Shown here: piece by piece, positions 1 through 11,900 of the stretch
Layout: each line of letters starts with the position of its first letter
How positions within the stretch are numbered: position 1 is the stretch's first letter
From: Synura sp. LO234KE
Lineage: Eukaryota; Sar; Synurophyceae; Synurales; Mallomonadaceae
Reading direction: 5' to 3'
Assembly: GCA_015143735.1 (NCBI GenBank)
Contig: VKHC01000078.1
Coordinates: 1 to 20,597 of the forward strand
Length of the DNA stretch: 20,597 bases
The notes under the pieces: model-generated
The model's database searches: none
Told to the model about the DNA's origin: nothing
The model's input: the letters and a program-made list of their open reading frames with translations, nothing else
Position numbers and translations under genes: made by a program

Positions 1-524
1 GAAGGAACCAATCTCTATGTTGCAGCTTTTGTCGTGACTATGATCCCAAGCTTAGCATTCGTTAAATTTGTCGGTGATCAAGCAGACAAGACCCGCGGAA
101 GTTTATCGACAACAGTATGCCGTTACTTCTTTAACTTTAAGCATGATGACCGTAATTACTATTGTTTTAGCAAAAAGAAAAATTTAAGAAGGCCATGATG
201 GAAACACAAGGTATAGTGCAGTATCGTCAAACCATCTTCTGAGCTGTTTATTGAAAATTATACTCGTTTCTTTCTTTTCAAAGGAGCAAATTTCGGTATA
301 CCTACAACTGAAGAGGAAATAATCAAGAAGCAGATAGCCAAGGTACGATCTATCTCCACTACAAGATCCGACTGCTTACTAATTAATATTAACAGGCATA
401 TATGCAAGATAAAGACGTCGACGTAGCGGTGCTTGAAGAGAAGCTTCGGAAGCGTGCTCAATGGAGGAAAGAGCTACAAGCGCAAGCAAACGCGGAAGGC
501 ACTGAGGATGAGGATGGATGGTGA
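1..524 (+). CDS. 3' exons of an unrecognised small membrane protein (5' truncated)
   Basis: The window opens inside a gene. Frame 1 from base 1 is open and encodes a hydrophobic stretch (VAAFVVTMIPSLAFVKFV) that looks like a single membrane segment. An acceptor after a pyrimidine run ends at 283. The exon 284-342 reads ANFGIPTTEEEIIKKQIAK. A clean 53-bp intron (343-395) follows, then the last exon 396-524, which encodes a charged, helix-forming tail (VLEEKLRKRAQWRKELQAQ) ending in an acidic EDEDGW before TGA at 522-524. The donor of the first exon must be phase 1; candidates are GT at 74, 101 or 152, so the first exon's end is uncertain. The protein would be a membrane-anchored protein with a short soluble coiled-coil-like C-terminus. 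I do not recognise the family and assign no function. Splicing of the last two exons is convincing; the first exon is less so. Confidence 0.55.
343..395 (+). other. Spliceosomal intron, 53 bp
   Basis: The donor is AAG|GTACGA at 343 and the acceptor is TTAACAG|GCA ending at 395. A TTACTAATTAA branch-site context lies about 15-20 bp before the acceptor. Removing it joins two reading frames in phase 0. Its size matches the shortest intron of the dynein gene (49 bp), so very short introns appear typical of this genome. Confidence 0.75.
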
Positions 525-565
525 ATGGCAAACAGTTGATATGTTGGTAAAAAGAATTAATTGTA

Positions 566-571
566 ATTAAA
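566..571 (+). promoter_or_regulatory. Possible poly(A) signal ATTAAA
   Basis: ATTAAA lies 42 bp after the stop codon of the first gene, followed by a T-rich stretch at about 572-580. It is the common variant signal and a plausible 3' end. In AT-rich sequence it can occur by chance. Confidence 0.4.
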
Positions 572-639
572 TTATTTTTGTAATCTCTGTACATTTTGGA
601 TCTGAAAGTCAGTAATGATATATTGTAATAGGAGGGTGG

Positions 640-960
640 TAGGAGTTGATAGACTAGAATAGTTAGGGACGCATTCGCGCTACCGTGCAAAGGCTAAGCA
701 CAAATAATCTGATTCGAACTGGACTTACACAACCACATCGGACTACAAAGAAATACAGGTCGCGCCGCGAGGGGAACAAGCAACTCGAACCTTGGCGTAC
801 GAGGTAAGTTTAGCGTGGGGGCAACCCTTTCAACTGAGAAGAAGTCTCCGGATGGGTGATCGAACATCCGAAGACCAAGGGGCACGCGCAAAGTAGACTA
901 CAGCCACCACAAAAACAGCGGCAAGGGGGCGGGAACTTTGCGGTGTTCCTTATTTGAGGT
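640..960 (-). repeat. GC-rich SINE-like dispersed repeat candidate
   Basis: This block is clearly more GC-rich than the UTR-like sequence before it. On the minus strand it carries AAGGTTCGAGTTGC (about 783-797), which is close to a Pol III B box, and a second B-box-like CAGTTCGAATCAG (about 711-723). A 65-residue open frame on the minus strand (694-891), with segments such as LPRTPRFELLVPLAAR, has no other sign of being a gene. Such short conserved-looking frames are common in repeats mis-annotated as proteins. No flanking target-site duplication was found. A repeat is inferred, not proven. Confidence 0.3.
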
Positions 961-1755
961 GGAAAGTGCATGGGAGACGAGGGCTGCATGACATACTTTC
1001 TTGTTATTCTTAGTGCGAGGAGAACGTTGTAACATAGAATTTAATTTCAAAAACGTGTGGCGGTTATCTTCGCGAGGATTCGCGTGATGATCGTCTCCTA
1101 CTAAGATTCTTTCTTTTCTCCTACTCTATCGTCATTCTGACCAGGAGCTGTGCTGCCGCCTCGCAATTATTCGCAAAGTGGCTCTTGCATCATCATCACC
1201 TAGTTAATTTAAATTGCAGTTGGCATTGCCTCCGGCTTTTTCTATTTCCAAATATTTTGAAACTGCAAACTACGAAACTATCCCTCCAACCCAACTTCTG
1301 TCTGAGCCTGATCATCGCCCTCCCTGTCCGGATGCGTCTCCACCACCGGGAGGAGGGGTTGAAACCGCAGCATAAATGCTGAGGGCGCGTAGGCTAGACG
1401 TGGGGGCGGGAGATAGTTGCTATACCATCTCATATCCTTTAAGGAGTTTTCATTTTCACTGACCATTTTCACACATACCACGTTCTATATCTTAATTGCT
1501 TTATATCCCAATGAATTACCAACTCGCTCTAAATACCCTCTACAACCTAGCTAATCGATATTCTATGAGCACCTTAATATTGATGGAAACAACATTCGAA
1601 TGTCACTATTCATAATTAGTGCACATTTTTTGTGATACTAAAGACAAATTTTATTTTCTTAAGTATTACTAAATTTACGCTCCTTGCTTTAACAATTTTT
1701 TTACCGAAAATCTAATAGTTAATTACATAGTCAGAAGGAGAAAAACAGGAAATGC
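961..1755. other. Gene-free interval
   Basis: I see no credible gene here. The interval is mixed in composition. 1470-1755 is AT-rich and looks like simple intergenic DNA. 1260-1480 contains the possible second SINE-like copy listed separately. Open frames are short, overlap on both strands and lack family motifs. Confidence 0.5.
1260..1480 (-). repeat. Possible diverged second copy of the 640-960 repeat
   Basis: Around 1345-1420 the order GAGGAGGGG, then GGCGCGTAGGCTA, then GACGTGGGGGCGGGAG resembles GAGGGGAA, GGCGTACGAGGT and AGCGTGGGGGCAACCC at about 765-830. The minus-strand frames also look alike by eye (LPRTPRFELLVPLAARPVF against LAYAPSAFMLRFQPLLPVV). The similarity was judged by eye without an alignment score and could be chance between two GC-rich blocks. 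Confidence 0.2.
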
Positions 1756-1756
1756 A

Positions 1757-2520
1757 TGACCCCAACCAATGTGACTACGTAGAAAAGTACCCTCTATGTA
1801 CCAAGTGGCGAGTCCCGTGACCGAGTAGAGGGAAACCGGGTGTCACACCCGGGAGAGTAATTAGTCCCCTACGAGGTCCCCATTGTAGTCATGAACAGGG
1901 AGGGCAGACACAAAAGGAGAACCAAAGCGCTTAGCAAGACGACGGAAAAAAGCACGCCAGGACGAGGGCTGGCAGGGGTCGAAGGGGGGTAGACGCGGGT
2001 CCCGCCGGGGGAGGGTGCGGCTGCTCCGTGGACGTCTCCGCACAGGGGTGTCCGAGGCCCGGCGCCGCCTTGGAGGACGAGTCCCAGGACGAGGTGGGAC
2101 TGCAGGGTGGTGCCGGGAGATAGAGGCCAAGGGGCGCCGTTGTGTCATGATGTGAGGGGTTACGCACCCGCGGGCTGCCAGGCGATCTGCTTCCGCGTTC
2201 CCTTGGGCTAGGGGGTCAGATGCGTTGGTATGTGCCGGGGTCCACAATATGGAAATAGAGTTGTCACGTTTTACCTGATCAAGAAGGATATTTATCCGAG
2301 AGATAATGTGCTTATTGGCGACCAGTTTGATGGCTCAAGTGGCAAATAGCTTCACACAGTACTCGCTGTCGGTGACGATGTTGTAGCACGAGGAAATGGT
2401 CGGATCCAGGTACTTGCGCCGCTTGTGGATCCAATCAAGGGCGTAGTACATGACACTGAGTTAATGGTGATATGACTTCGCTACTCCTCCCACCACCACG
2501 AGGAGGATTACTTCTTTGTA
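1757..2520 (-). pseudogene. Decayed retroelement 3' end with RNase H domain (copy 1)
   Basis: Read on the minus strand, this encodes the end of a retroelement polyprotein. The frame runs from YYALDWIHKRRK (about 2450) through NIVTDSEYC (about 2357-2380) to WTPAHTNASDPLAQGNAEAD (about 2190-2245), then an Arg/Pro-rich tail to a stop at 1861. DSEY, the AHTN histidine and the final GNAEAD aspartate match active-site blocks of type I RNase H. The expected upstream glutamate codon is replaced by a stop just before LSVMYYALDW, and another in-frame TGA lies at 2335-2337, so the copy is dead. No reverse transcriptase or integrase could be found. The 3' flank down to about 1757 is shared with other copies in the window. 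A LINE-type element is likelier than an LTR element because a conserved 3' end follows the ORF, but this is inference. Confidence 0.65.
1836..1852. repeat. Perfect short inverted repeat
   Basis: CCGGGTGT, one base, then ACACCCGG: eight-base arms around a single C. It lies just beyond the stop codon of the RNase H frame, inside the element's 3' flank. A second pair, CCCTCTA at 1790-1796 and TAGAGGG at 1826-1832, brackets the adjoining segment. Both could form hairpins in the element's 3' RNA. Confidence 0.6.
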
Positions 2521-2996
2521 ATTATAGTCGTACTTGTGCGTGTTTTAGTTACTAGTTCTTTAGGCACCAGGCACTAAATATCCTTTGATCGATAGACTGA
2601 CCACAATTAGAGAGAATCCGCCTGCGCATCACGCAGCCACCAATCTAGCAAATCCTCTTCATGAGACGAATGAACTGGCAACAGACCGCAGCCAAGGCGG
2701 AGATATTAGGTGAAGGATCCGACGAGTGAATCATGCAGTCGGAGTAGCATGATTACATATGAGCTGATAAGCACCAAAAAAGGCTAAGAGAGTATCGCTC
2801 AGTACAAACTAAGCCTTCATATTTGTGATGACTCTACCTACCTCCTAGGTCTCAGAGATACATTTACATCTTGGATAAATCAAAAGAGTGCCAAAACACT
2901 TGGTTTAAAAGTTCAAATTACGGTATACGTGAATATCGGAGTCTATCAACTACACCATCATTAGCAACAATAGCATTCCAATTCGCGATTAATATT
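2521..2996. other. Gene-free interval containing the dynein 3' UTR
   Basis: This lies between the retroelement remnant and the dynein stop codon. The part next to 2996 must hold the dynein 3' UTR, but I see no canonical AATAAA or ATTAAA on the minus strand within about 150 bp of the stop. Sequence from about 2521 upward may be further decayed retroelement, but I could not recognise protein motifs in it. Confidence 0.4.
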
Positions 2997-5900
2997 CTAG
3001 TACATCAAGGAGGAAAATGCGGCAACACCGGCCTTAATCCACTCCTCTTGGTCTGCCTTGTTTTCATTATTCAAAATGTTCGTCCTGTTACTCGGCAATT
3101 CAATCCACATAATGAAGTTTGTCGAGTGCCCTGTAGTAGAAAGCGTTCCTCGTCGGGACAAGATTTTGTAGACAGGACAGCGGTATACATCGGCTGTCTT
3201 ATCAGGACGGTTCTGCTGGGGCAATAAATGCATCACAGGCAACTCCGTGTACAGCTGTTTCGGATAAGAGTCCGTCAGCGATCGCGTTTCAGTGCACCAG
3301 CGGGCGCCCTCCAGATAGAGTCCTCTCACAAACACGCCGTCCTCCGGGCGCTCATTCACCTCAGTATGAACTACCTCAAGTATGTTGAAGTCGAAGGAGA
3401 CAGTGTCAATAGGAAACTTATACTTGCGCGCGAAGTTTTGTAGACTCCCTGTTAAGAAAGCTTGTGGGAAGTAGAACCCTGATATCCAAAATACAGTGGG
3501 TACTCCTCGCTCGACCCAATCGATGATGAAGTTCAGTCGATTCACCAGGTCATCCACCCATGCAGAGAGAGGCTTCATGGAAGGGTATGCCTTATTCGCC
3601 CAGGACGCCGGCACTTGGTTTAGCGCGATGCTCGTGGCGATCGACTCTAACTCCGAGGACATCACGACCAAACCCTTCAGAGCCTTCAACAGTGACGGCA
3701 ACGTGATCTCCATCACTTCAATTAGCTTGTTATAGCGAATGCACTCTTGGATCAACACCGTGTTCATGGATTCCTCATATGCCACCGGGTACAACATGGA
3801 TATCTCTTCAATATCAAACTGACCTTTCTGCTGTATCTTAGTGTATATGTCTTTACCAGCTGCTTCAATCAATTTCTCCCGACTCCCCCCGCCCGCTCCG
3901 CCGGATGTATCAGACGACTGCAGTGAGAGGCAGATGTCGAACATCGAAAAGGTATCATTGTTCGCACTCGCGATCTTCGCGTTCTCGTGCATCCCAAATA
4001 CTGACGGTGCTGCAGCAAGAGGCAGTTTCTCGATGTAATCCATGTATGCGGCATGGGAATCCTGCGTGTCCTCCACCTCGATGGAGTAAAAGATACCTTC
4101 GCTGTCAAATTTGTAGTCCGATGTAAGTATTTGTGGGTTGTAAAATTGTTTCAGAATCACATCGATTGTCCTCAAATCAATATAGTCCGTTACTCGACCT
4201 CCATAGTTGATATACGACGTCAAGAAATTGAGCACTTTCCAGGGAGTTACTTGGTATTGGTCTAAGAAGAGTTCCAATTGTCCTTTCGAGATATCTAAAT
4301 CTGTATCATTAAACTCATACGGAATATTCCACCCGAGCGGCCCGAACTGACGTCGCTCCTGAACCACAGCATGGAAGAAACACAACCCAAATAAAATTTT
4401 CTTGTATTCCGACGGTTTCTTCGTGACATTCAACAAGTTGTTATTAAGCTTGTGGTAGGCGTTGCGGAGGTTGGCCTTCAGACCCTTCGGAGGCTCATTC
4501 GTCATCTTTACTGAACTCTGTAAAACCGCTACGGGGAATTCTACACAAGGCATAGAGGTGAGCCACAGACGGAAGTCCTTATGCACCGTCTCAACGGTCA
4601 GATTTTCACAAATACGCTCCAATTCGGTCAACCACGAGATGTACAAATGGCAGTTCTGTAGAAACACCCAAGCGCCTTTTTGAGTGCCCTCTTCAATCAT
4701 CCGCACTGCTTTAGGACCTTGACCCTGTCCGAGGGAAAGCATCCTCGTCTTACGATCCATTTTCATCTTAGAGGCGAACTCATTGAACGCTTTCGTTGGG
4801 TCTGACCCTTTGGATAACACGAAGATAAGTGGAGACAACACGTTGGAGTCTTTGTAGCAAGACATCAGGTCGAACGGTGGAGGTTCGACGAACGGCTGAC
4901 CAACCATTTCGATAACGTATTGTATTACTGCGTCCGGTATTTTGTCTGCTCGAATACAACGCAACGTACATAGCTTCTGAAAGCTGTTCAGTCTATCATA
5001 CCACACACCGGGAAGGATGCTTAAGTGAGGATCCACGTCGTCATAGATTCTTCTCCAGCTTCCCACGTGTTCAGTAATGCTCTCCGCGAGGCCTTTGAAA
5101 GTTGGCAATGTGGTAAGCGCTTGTATTTCAGCCCACATGCGGCCATCGATCCAGTCAGGCGCTGGATTCGGCAGGTCGGCACTCTGCATACATTTCCCAG
5201 ATATGAGAAACTGCCACTCGGCCATATCGATGGATTGACTTCCCTGCAGAATCCTTACAGTTAATAAGAAGGAGAATATCAGCTTATGCCTTTCGAACAA
5301 CGACCGGCAGATGTTAGTGTACACGTAGTAGGTAAAGTAGTTATTTAGATTCTGGAGACGTGTTTCGATATCATCCGCGGGTTCTGCAAGACGAATGGCT
5401 TGAACAAAGAGGTTCCTGAACCACTGCAGAGAGTACTGGTACATGGGGTCTACATTCCCCAAGTCCGATATACAGAAATACAAAATGGAGCCGCGGAAGG
5501 CCACAGGACGATACATATTTCTACTCTCGTCAATTTGCTCCTCTGTGCGCTCGGCCTCTTGCACCTTGGCAGTTATCTCCTGAGATTTGATCTTCGAGCT
5601 AGCTAGCGTTTCAATCAGCTTGTGATCGTCTAAAATATTTCCGGTAGAATTCGAAAGCATGAATAAGATTTGGTCTTCTAACTCTTGCAGCTCTTTGCGC
5701 ATCCGAGCGTTTGAAATAACAAGAGAATTCTTTTTTTCTTCCATCTCGGGCATTTCCTCCACTACCACTACGCCGAGTAACTGATCTTCTAACCCAGAAA
5801 ACGTGATGGCGAAGTTAACCAAAGATACCTTCACACACACCTCTGGCGGATAATGGGGATTGGGAAGCTTGGTGGTCATGTAGAAACGGAAACTATCATT

Positions 5901-8900
5901 CCAAGGAATCGTGCTGTCCCCTATCTTGATCATTTCTGTCCCGCCTTGTTTGAATTTCTGCTGCAGTAGAAGTGGTTCCAGAGCAGCATCGAGTTGTTCA
6001 CCAATATTCTCCAAAAGTACCCATCGACCGAAACGCACCCCATTCTCCAACGTCCGCAAGAAGTTCTTGTCACTGAGCTTGACCACGTCGATGTCGTTGG
6101 GACATATCGATGCATCTTTGCCCATATTCTTGATGAATCGGTTCGCTTGGCCTTGTGGGTCGATAAGCAGCGGGTACCTTCGACCCTTGGACATAATAAT
6201 ACCGTTTTCTACCGAGTGGGAATCCTGGGGGAGGCCGCATATGGTCCACTGACGAATAGCCACGGGGTCAGACAGGGTGACTCGAAGACTGCAGTTTGCT
6301 GAATGTGGGATCTGAAGCTCCTCCAACCTCGCAATCCAATTCTTGACGATGCTCTGCCGGAAATCCGGCGTGAATACTCCGAGATAGGCGATAGATCCCG
6401 AAGAGATTAACGCGTCACCAACGAGGTAGTCGAAGCTCGTCGATAGATCTGAACAGGATTGAGTCCATCGGGTCCTTTCCCCTCCTAGCCCTCCCATCAG
6501 CTTCACAGCCCTGTCCAACCTAGCGCGACATTGCTCGACATCAAACACCAACTGCTCCTTCTTCTGGTTCGCCTCTCGAAAGGAAGCCTCAAGATTAGCG
6601 ATCTTCTGCTCGGCCGCGAAAAGGAAACGCTGTGCTTTATCAAGGACCTTCATCGTCTCATCGAGCGACTCTTGGGCCTCCGCCAACTGCTTCTTTTTCG
6701 GCTCCACAATTAGAGTTACTTGATGATATTTGTACATCGCCCGAACCCACATACACATGGCTTTGCAAGCTTTGGAAGCTTTCTCGACAATCTCCGGCGT
6801 AAACATGGGGTCGTTATAGAACGGCTCTATTTTCGATATAATTTCCGCTGAGATATTATCTTTGTCATAGTTTTGCATATCCTCCAGAAGTTTATTCGCA
6901 CTCGCCAATAAATACTTTTGCGCCGCCTTAAAGTAATCATTGATCTTCTTCCCTGCATTCTCGGGGTCATTCACACGTTCGGGTTTGATATCAAACATAA
7001 TGCAGCACGCAGTCAAAGTGCGTATAACATTCTGAGGTGGGCGACCGAGAGACTTCACCTCATCGATATCCGCCTTTTTCAAATCTTGCAAACACTGCAC
7101 AGCCTCGGCTAGGGCCGGTAATGCTTCGTCCAGATCTCGTTGAGCATCATCAGCGATGGCCTTCGTCTCTGCTGCCTTCTTAGCCGCAGATGCTTCCTCC
7201 ACCTCAACCACTGTCTTAGTTTCCGCTGCGGTGCCTTTATCTTTGGTGATTTGAATAATCATTTCTTCGACATCTGCTTGTGTCTGGACTAATTTCGGTT
7301 CCATCTCCGTTAAGGACGCTTGTAACTCATTCACAGCCTTCTCTGTGGACACCAGCTTAGCCACTCCAACAGCTAATCGATCGCGAAGAGTCCCGACCTC
7401 TTTTCGTTTCTCTAACAGTACCTTATTATACGTAGAGAGAAGCTCGAGGTACGAGGTCGGTGTGACATAGAACCTTCTTCGCATTTTCTGAAGGAATTCC
7501 ACAGAAGATTTCTCGATAGACTGGTGAATGAATTGGAAGAAGAGTATCAACCTTTCCTCCATATCAGATTTGAAACCTAAATTAGAAGTTGAGAAGAACC
7601 GGGCGGCCACGGACTGCAGCGCGTCGTCGGGCCATTCCATGAACCAATCAATCGTACAGCAGTTCACAATCGACGGGAATTTGCGTAGACGGGTGCGGAA
7701 GGCATCCCCTAGCGGACTCATACACAAGACCACGTGCACGTTGGCCTTCACGCGGAGTAAATACAACGCGAATATGTTCAGTTTGGTTGGTGGGATACGG
7801 CGACGAGTGCATTCACTTTTGAACACGTTGGTGATGGACTCCATGTCCTCCGTCGAGTAGAGGTTCGGAACGTCGCCTGAATTCAAGATGCCATTGATAT
7901 CCTCTAACATGGTCTCATTGATGATTTGCGTATCGTTGAATAAAAACACGACAGTTTTATTCTGCAGACCTGCAAGTAACAAACACTCCTTGATATTCTC
8001 GTGCCACTCATTCATCCCGTAGCCTTTAGATATCTCGATCTGATACAGTTTGAACTCCGCGATGAAAGTGGCGAGTCTAGTCAAACTCTGCCTCCCACTT
8101 CCCCCCACCCCAAGCAGCAAGGCGTGACCGGAGGGTTGTCGTAGCACTCGACTGATTCTAGCAACGTGGGAGATGGCGTCGTTGAACATCACTAAATGCA
8201 TCGGTTGTTTGCTCTCCGCATTGTACTCCCCCAGGTACTCCTCTACAATCGTCTGCAACTCATTAATGGACTCCGCTTCTTCATATATACGCGGATCCGC
8301 CCCAGGAACCATGAAATCCGTGTAGAACACGTCTTTAGAGTCCTTCCACAGATTGTCCCACTTGATGTTGGTACAGTTCTCAATCTCTTTCTCTAATGTG
8401 TTATTGAGCCACCGCTTGTCTTCTTCATTTATCAATCGGTCGCCAAACACACGTGTGTTCTCATGTACCCACAGTCTGCCCAAATGCTCCGGAGTGGCCA
8501 GACGACGGCGGTCACACATCAGAATGCCTTGAAAGACCTTAGACAGGTCTCGCATGTTAAACGTGTAGTGCGGCTTAGCGGGAGTTGGTCGCAACTCGTC
8601 GAAGATCGTATTGTACACGTTAACTGCCGCCTTGACCAGTCCAACCGACTCTTCCAAAACACTGGGCTCAAAATTATTTAAGAAATTGCTCAGGATGGTT
8701 GAGAAAATGAGACACAGGGACTCGTCAGACATCTCCACGTAGTTGATTATGTTGAAGTGACGATAGAACCGAGCAGTGACGTGGTTCCTACCACCACCGG
8801 GTGGGCCACAAGCACAGACAAATATGATATCGATGATTTTTCTCATCTCGAGGGCTTTCCGGTCGTACCACCCTTCATTGTCAAACCACTGCCTTAAGAT

Positions 8901-11900
8901 TTCAATCGGAGGTTGTGCGCCATACTCCTCCTTCATCGGCATGTTCACGTCGTCGACGAAGATAATAAACTCCTTTCCAGCAGAGGGCCCAAAAACGCCT
9001 TTCCTTCTTTTCTCGCACTTCGAATCAATCAGGTCTTGTGTCTGATTGGCAGTTGTCTGAGCAGAGAAGGCGATCGGTATGGGCACATACTTCTCCGGCA
9101 ACCCACTCTGCAAATGGCCCAAGATGTTTACTGTCTTTCCTGTACCTGTCGGGCCAGTCATAACAACGTGTTTTTGATTTCGAACAAGTACATCGAGCAG
9201 GTACGTGTAGCATATGGAATCCTTGGTTGGGATTATGAGTTCGGCGAAGGATAGCTTGGGGTCGAACACATAAGGAGCGACGGACTTGGTCCACGGGATC
9301 CACGAGTTGGAAGCCACGTCGTACTTGAAGTCATAGATTGTACCGGAGGTGGGAGGGACGCTCTTAAATCCATGAGCAGTGAGCTCTGCGCGAAGGAATG
9401 TGTCAAACATCTTCCTCGAGCTGGAGTTGACTGTGCAGCAAAGCGACCAAATGGTACAGAACAAAAAGATAGGTTCTAATTTGCCTAAGAACGCTTTTAC
9501 TTGCTCTTCCGATTTCTTGTCTGAGCCATCATCTCTGTCATAATAATCAGCGAAGAACGTGTCGAGCATCTTCAATAAGCCAGCGACCAAACAGTTATTG
9601 ACAGTGGGTAGCGGCTCGACCAAATTTCTTCTCAAATAAGGGATGATAGAAGGCACTAGCGCATCGAAAAGAAACTGCAGCTTTCCCTTCGGCGTCTCTC
9701 CTACAGAAGGTGGTAGAGTGTTCAGCCAGCTCTGCAGGAGCACGTCGTAGCCAAGCGAGTTGGGTTCCATATAGACCATCCCGCAACGTGAAACAGTTGC
9801 CGGAGACGCGACGGCCAAGTCCTCGGGCTCGAACATCATGGTCATCGGCTCCGACAGCTGGATAATCTCACCGGAAGTGAGGCAAAGCTTTTTGTTGTCG
9901 TCCAGGACCGTATTCATGTTCTGAAGGGAAATAATATGGAGATATGTTTAGCGCTATGGACACGCAACAAATTATATGAGAATTCTTTGACATAATAACG
10001 CAAGTAAAATAGATGTGCACGTATCACCACTACCTAGGACCACGAACCTCGATCCAAATGGCATCCACAGGTCCGTCAAAAAGCATCCACTTCAAATTAG
10101 AATTGTCTTCCTTAATACACTGTCTTATCAACACGCAGAGTATTCCATCTTGCCACTCGTGTGTATTCTCGTCAAATTCTCCGTACAACTGTCCCATTCG
10201 AATAGACTTAGGATTCAAATGATATATTCTCGTCTTTTCATAGCGCTCTCCCACAACATTCTGAGCTTTAAGTTTAGTTAAAGCCTGTGCCAAAACTCTG
10301 ATGTTGGAAGACTTCCCACCGCAGGTCGGTCCAACGACCATGAGGCCATGCCTCACGCATATCATCTCATACAACTCAATATTCTTACGCAGAAATATCT
10401 GAACAGGTTGCAAATTCTTGTCGAGAATACATGAGCGCAGAGAGACCAGCAGCGGCCCATAGTCAAAAGGCGGCCTTTCAATTCCAGGAAAGAGATCGCT
10501 CAATATGCCTGCGAATAGGGGGAGATCATGCGCCAGAAACTTGGGCACGTTGACGTCCTGAAGTGCTCTCATCAGAAGCGCTTCTTCGTTCTCGTCGGGG
10601 CTTGCGCGCTTCAAGTTACCAGCCGCGGTAATAACTGTTTTCACGGCGCGCATACCATAGTCGTAGTGGTCTTGGGAGGAGAGCTGCTCGGAGCACAGAC
10701 GGAAGGTGGCAACCATCTTCTGTGCGCACTTCCTGTTCTCCATGTAACCGTAACTGAAAAGCATGATCTCACCAATGAGACCGTACTGTATACAAGTACG
10801 ATACAGGAAAGCTCCATTAAATAACGCGAATAACGGAAATTTGAAATATTAAGTGAGAAATGTGCGGTTTAAAGAGACTTACATCGGGGACCATCATAGC
10901 CACAGGGCGAAAGAGCGCCTCGAGGTTATCTGGTAATTCCGCTCGTCCCGCGTAACCCGGATTCATAGTAATAAACACAGCGAACTCCGGGTTGACCACG
11001 ATGTCGGTCCCTTCAAATACCGTGTGTTTCTCGCCTTTCTGCACGGCGCCCTGCAATTGAATAACCTGTTGGGCAATGACGGACAGCACTTCGATGTTGA
11101 TCCGATTGAACTCGTCGAAGCAAGCCCACGCCCCGGACGAGGCCAAGCCTTTGAAGAACTTCCCCCTATTATAAACCGAACAAGCAAGGAAGAAAGGATG
11201 AGGAAGGTAGCGAAGTGGTTTGAGCAGGACGGGAATAGTGACCGGGCAGGACAGCGTGACGAGGTACGTGCGTATCTTACATCGCCATATAGTCCAGACC
11301 GTCTGAGCAATTGAAGACCACACATTGCTTCGCCAATGCCTTCGCCAAGTCCTTCGTAGTTTCGGTTTTACCCGTACCCGCCGGGCCAGCAGGGGCACCT
11401 CCCAAGATCATTTGCAGCGCACCCATCAGCGTTAGGTAGCACTTGTCAGTCAGCGGAGTAATCACGAGACGAAATGAATTTCCGAGATACTCGTATCCAT
11501 ACCACCGCTTGGAGGATACCATGACCACCGCCAGGTCGCCTTTCATCGCCTGGATGTCCCCGCCCTCCCAGTAATACCTCATTTGAGATATCCAATCGAA
11601 GTCCGAAATCTCTGAAACGCCCGCCTCGGCCATCTTCTTCTGCACGTCTCGGGCGTGGACATCTATAACCGCCAACGCACCGACGGTTACTCGCGCAGCT
11701 TTAGAAATGTTCCCCCGAATCAGGATCACCATGTCCGACAACTGCTGCACGAGAACGCGGTAGTACTCCCAGACACCTAGATTCCCCTTCGCAACGATCG
11801 CCTCCTCCACTTCCCGCGTCCAGTGAAACTGAGAGCCGTTAAGCACACATTGCGCAGCCCATTTCTGCATCCAATCTGTCCGACTGCAAAGCACATAGTC

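Noticed and set aside
705-800. tRNA gene on the minus strand
   Set aside because: B-box-like words are present, but no acceptor stem, anticodon arm or properly spaced A box can be folded.
1861-2167. Second minus-strand frame (78 codons) over the RNase H tail
   Set aside because: It overlaps the RNase H frame in another phase and has no recognisable motif.
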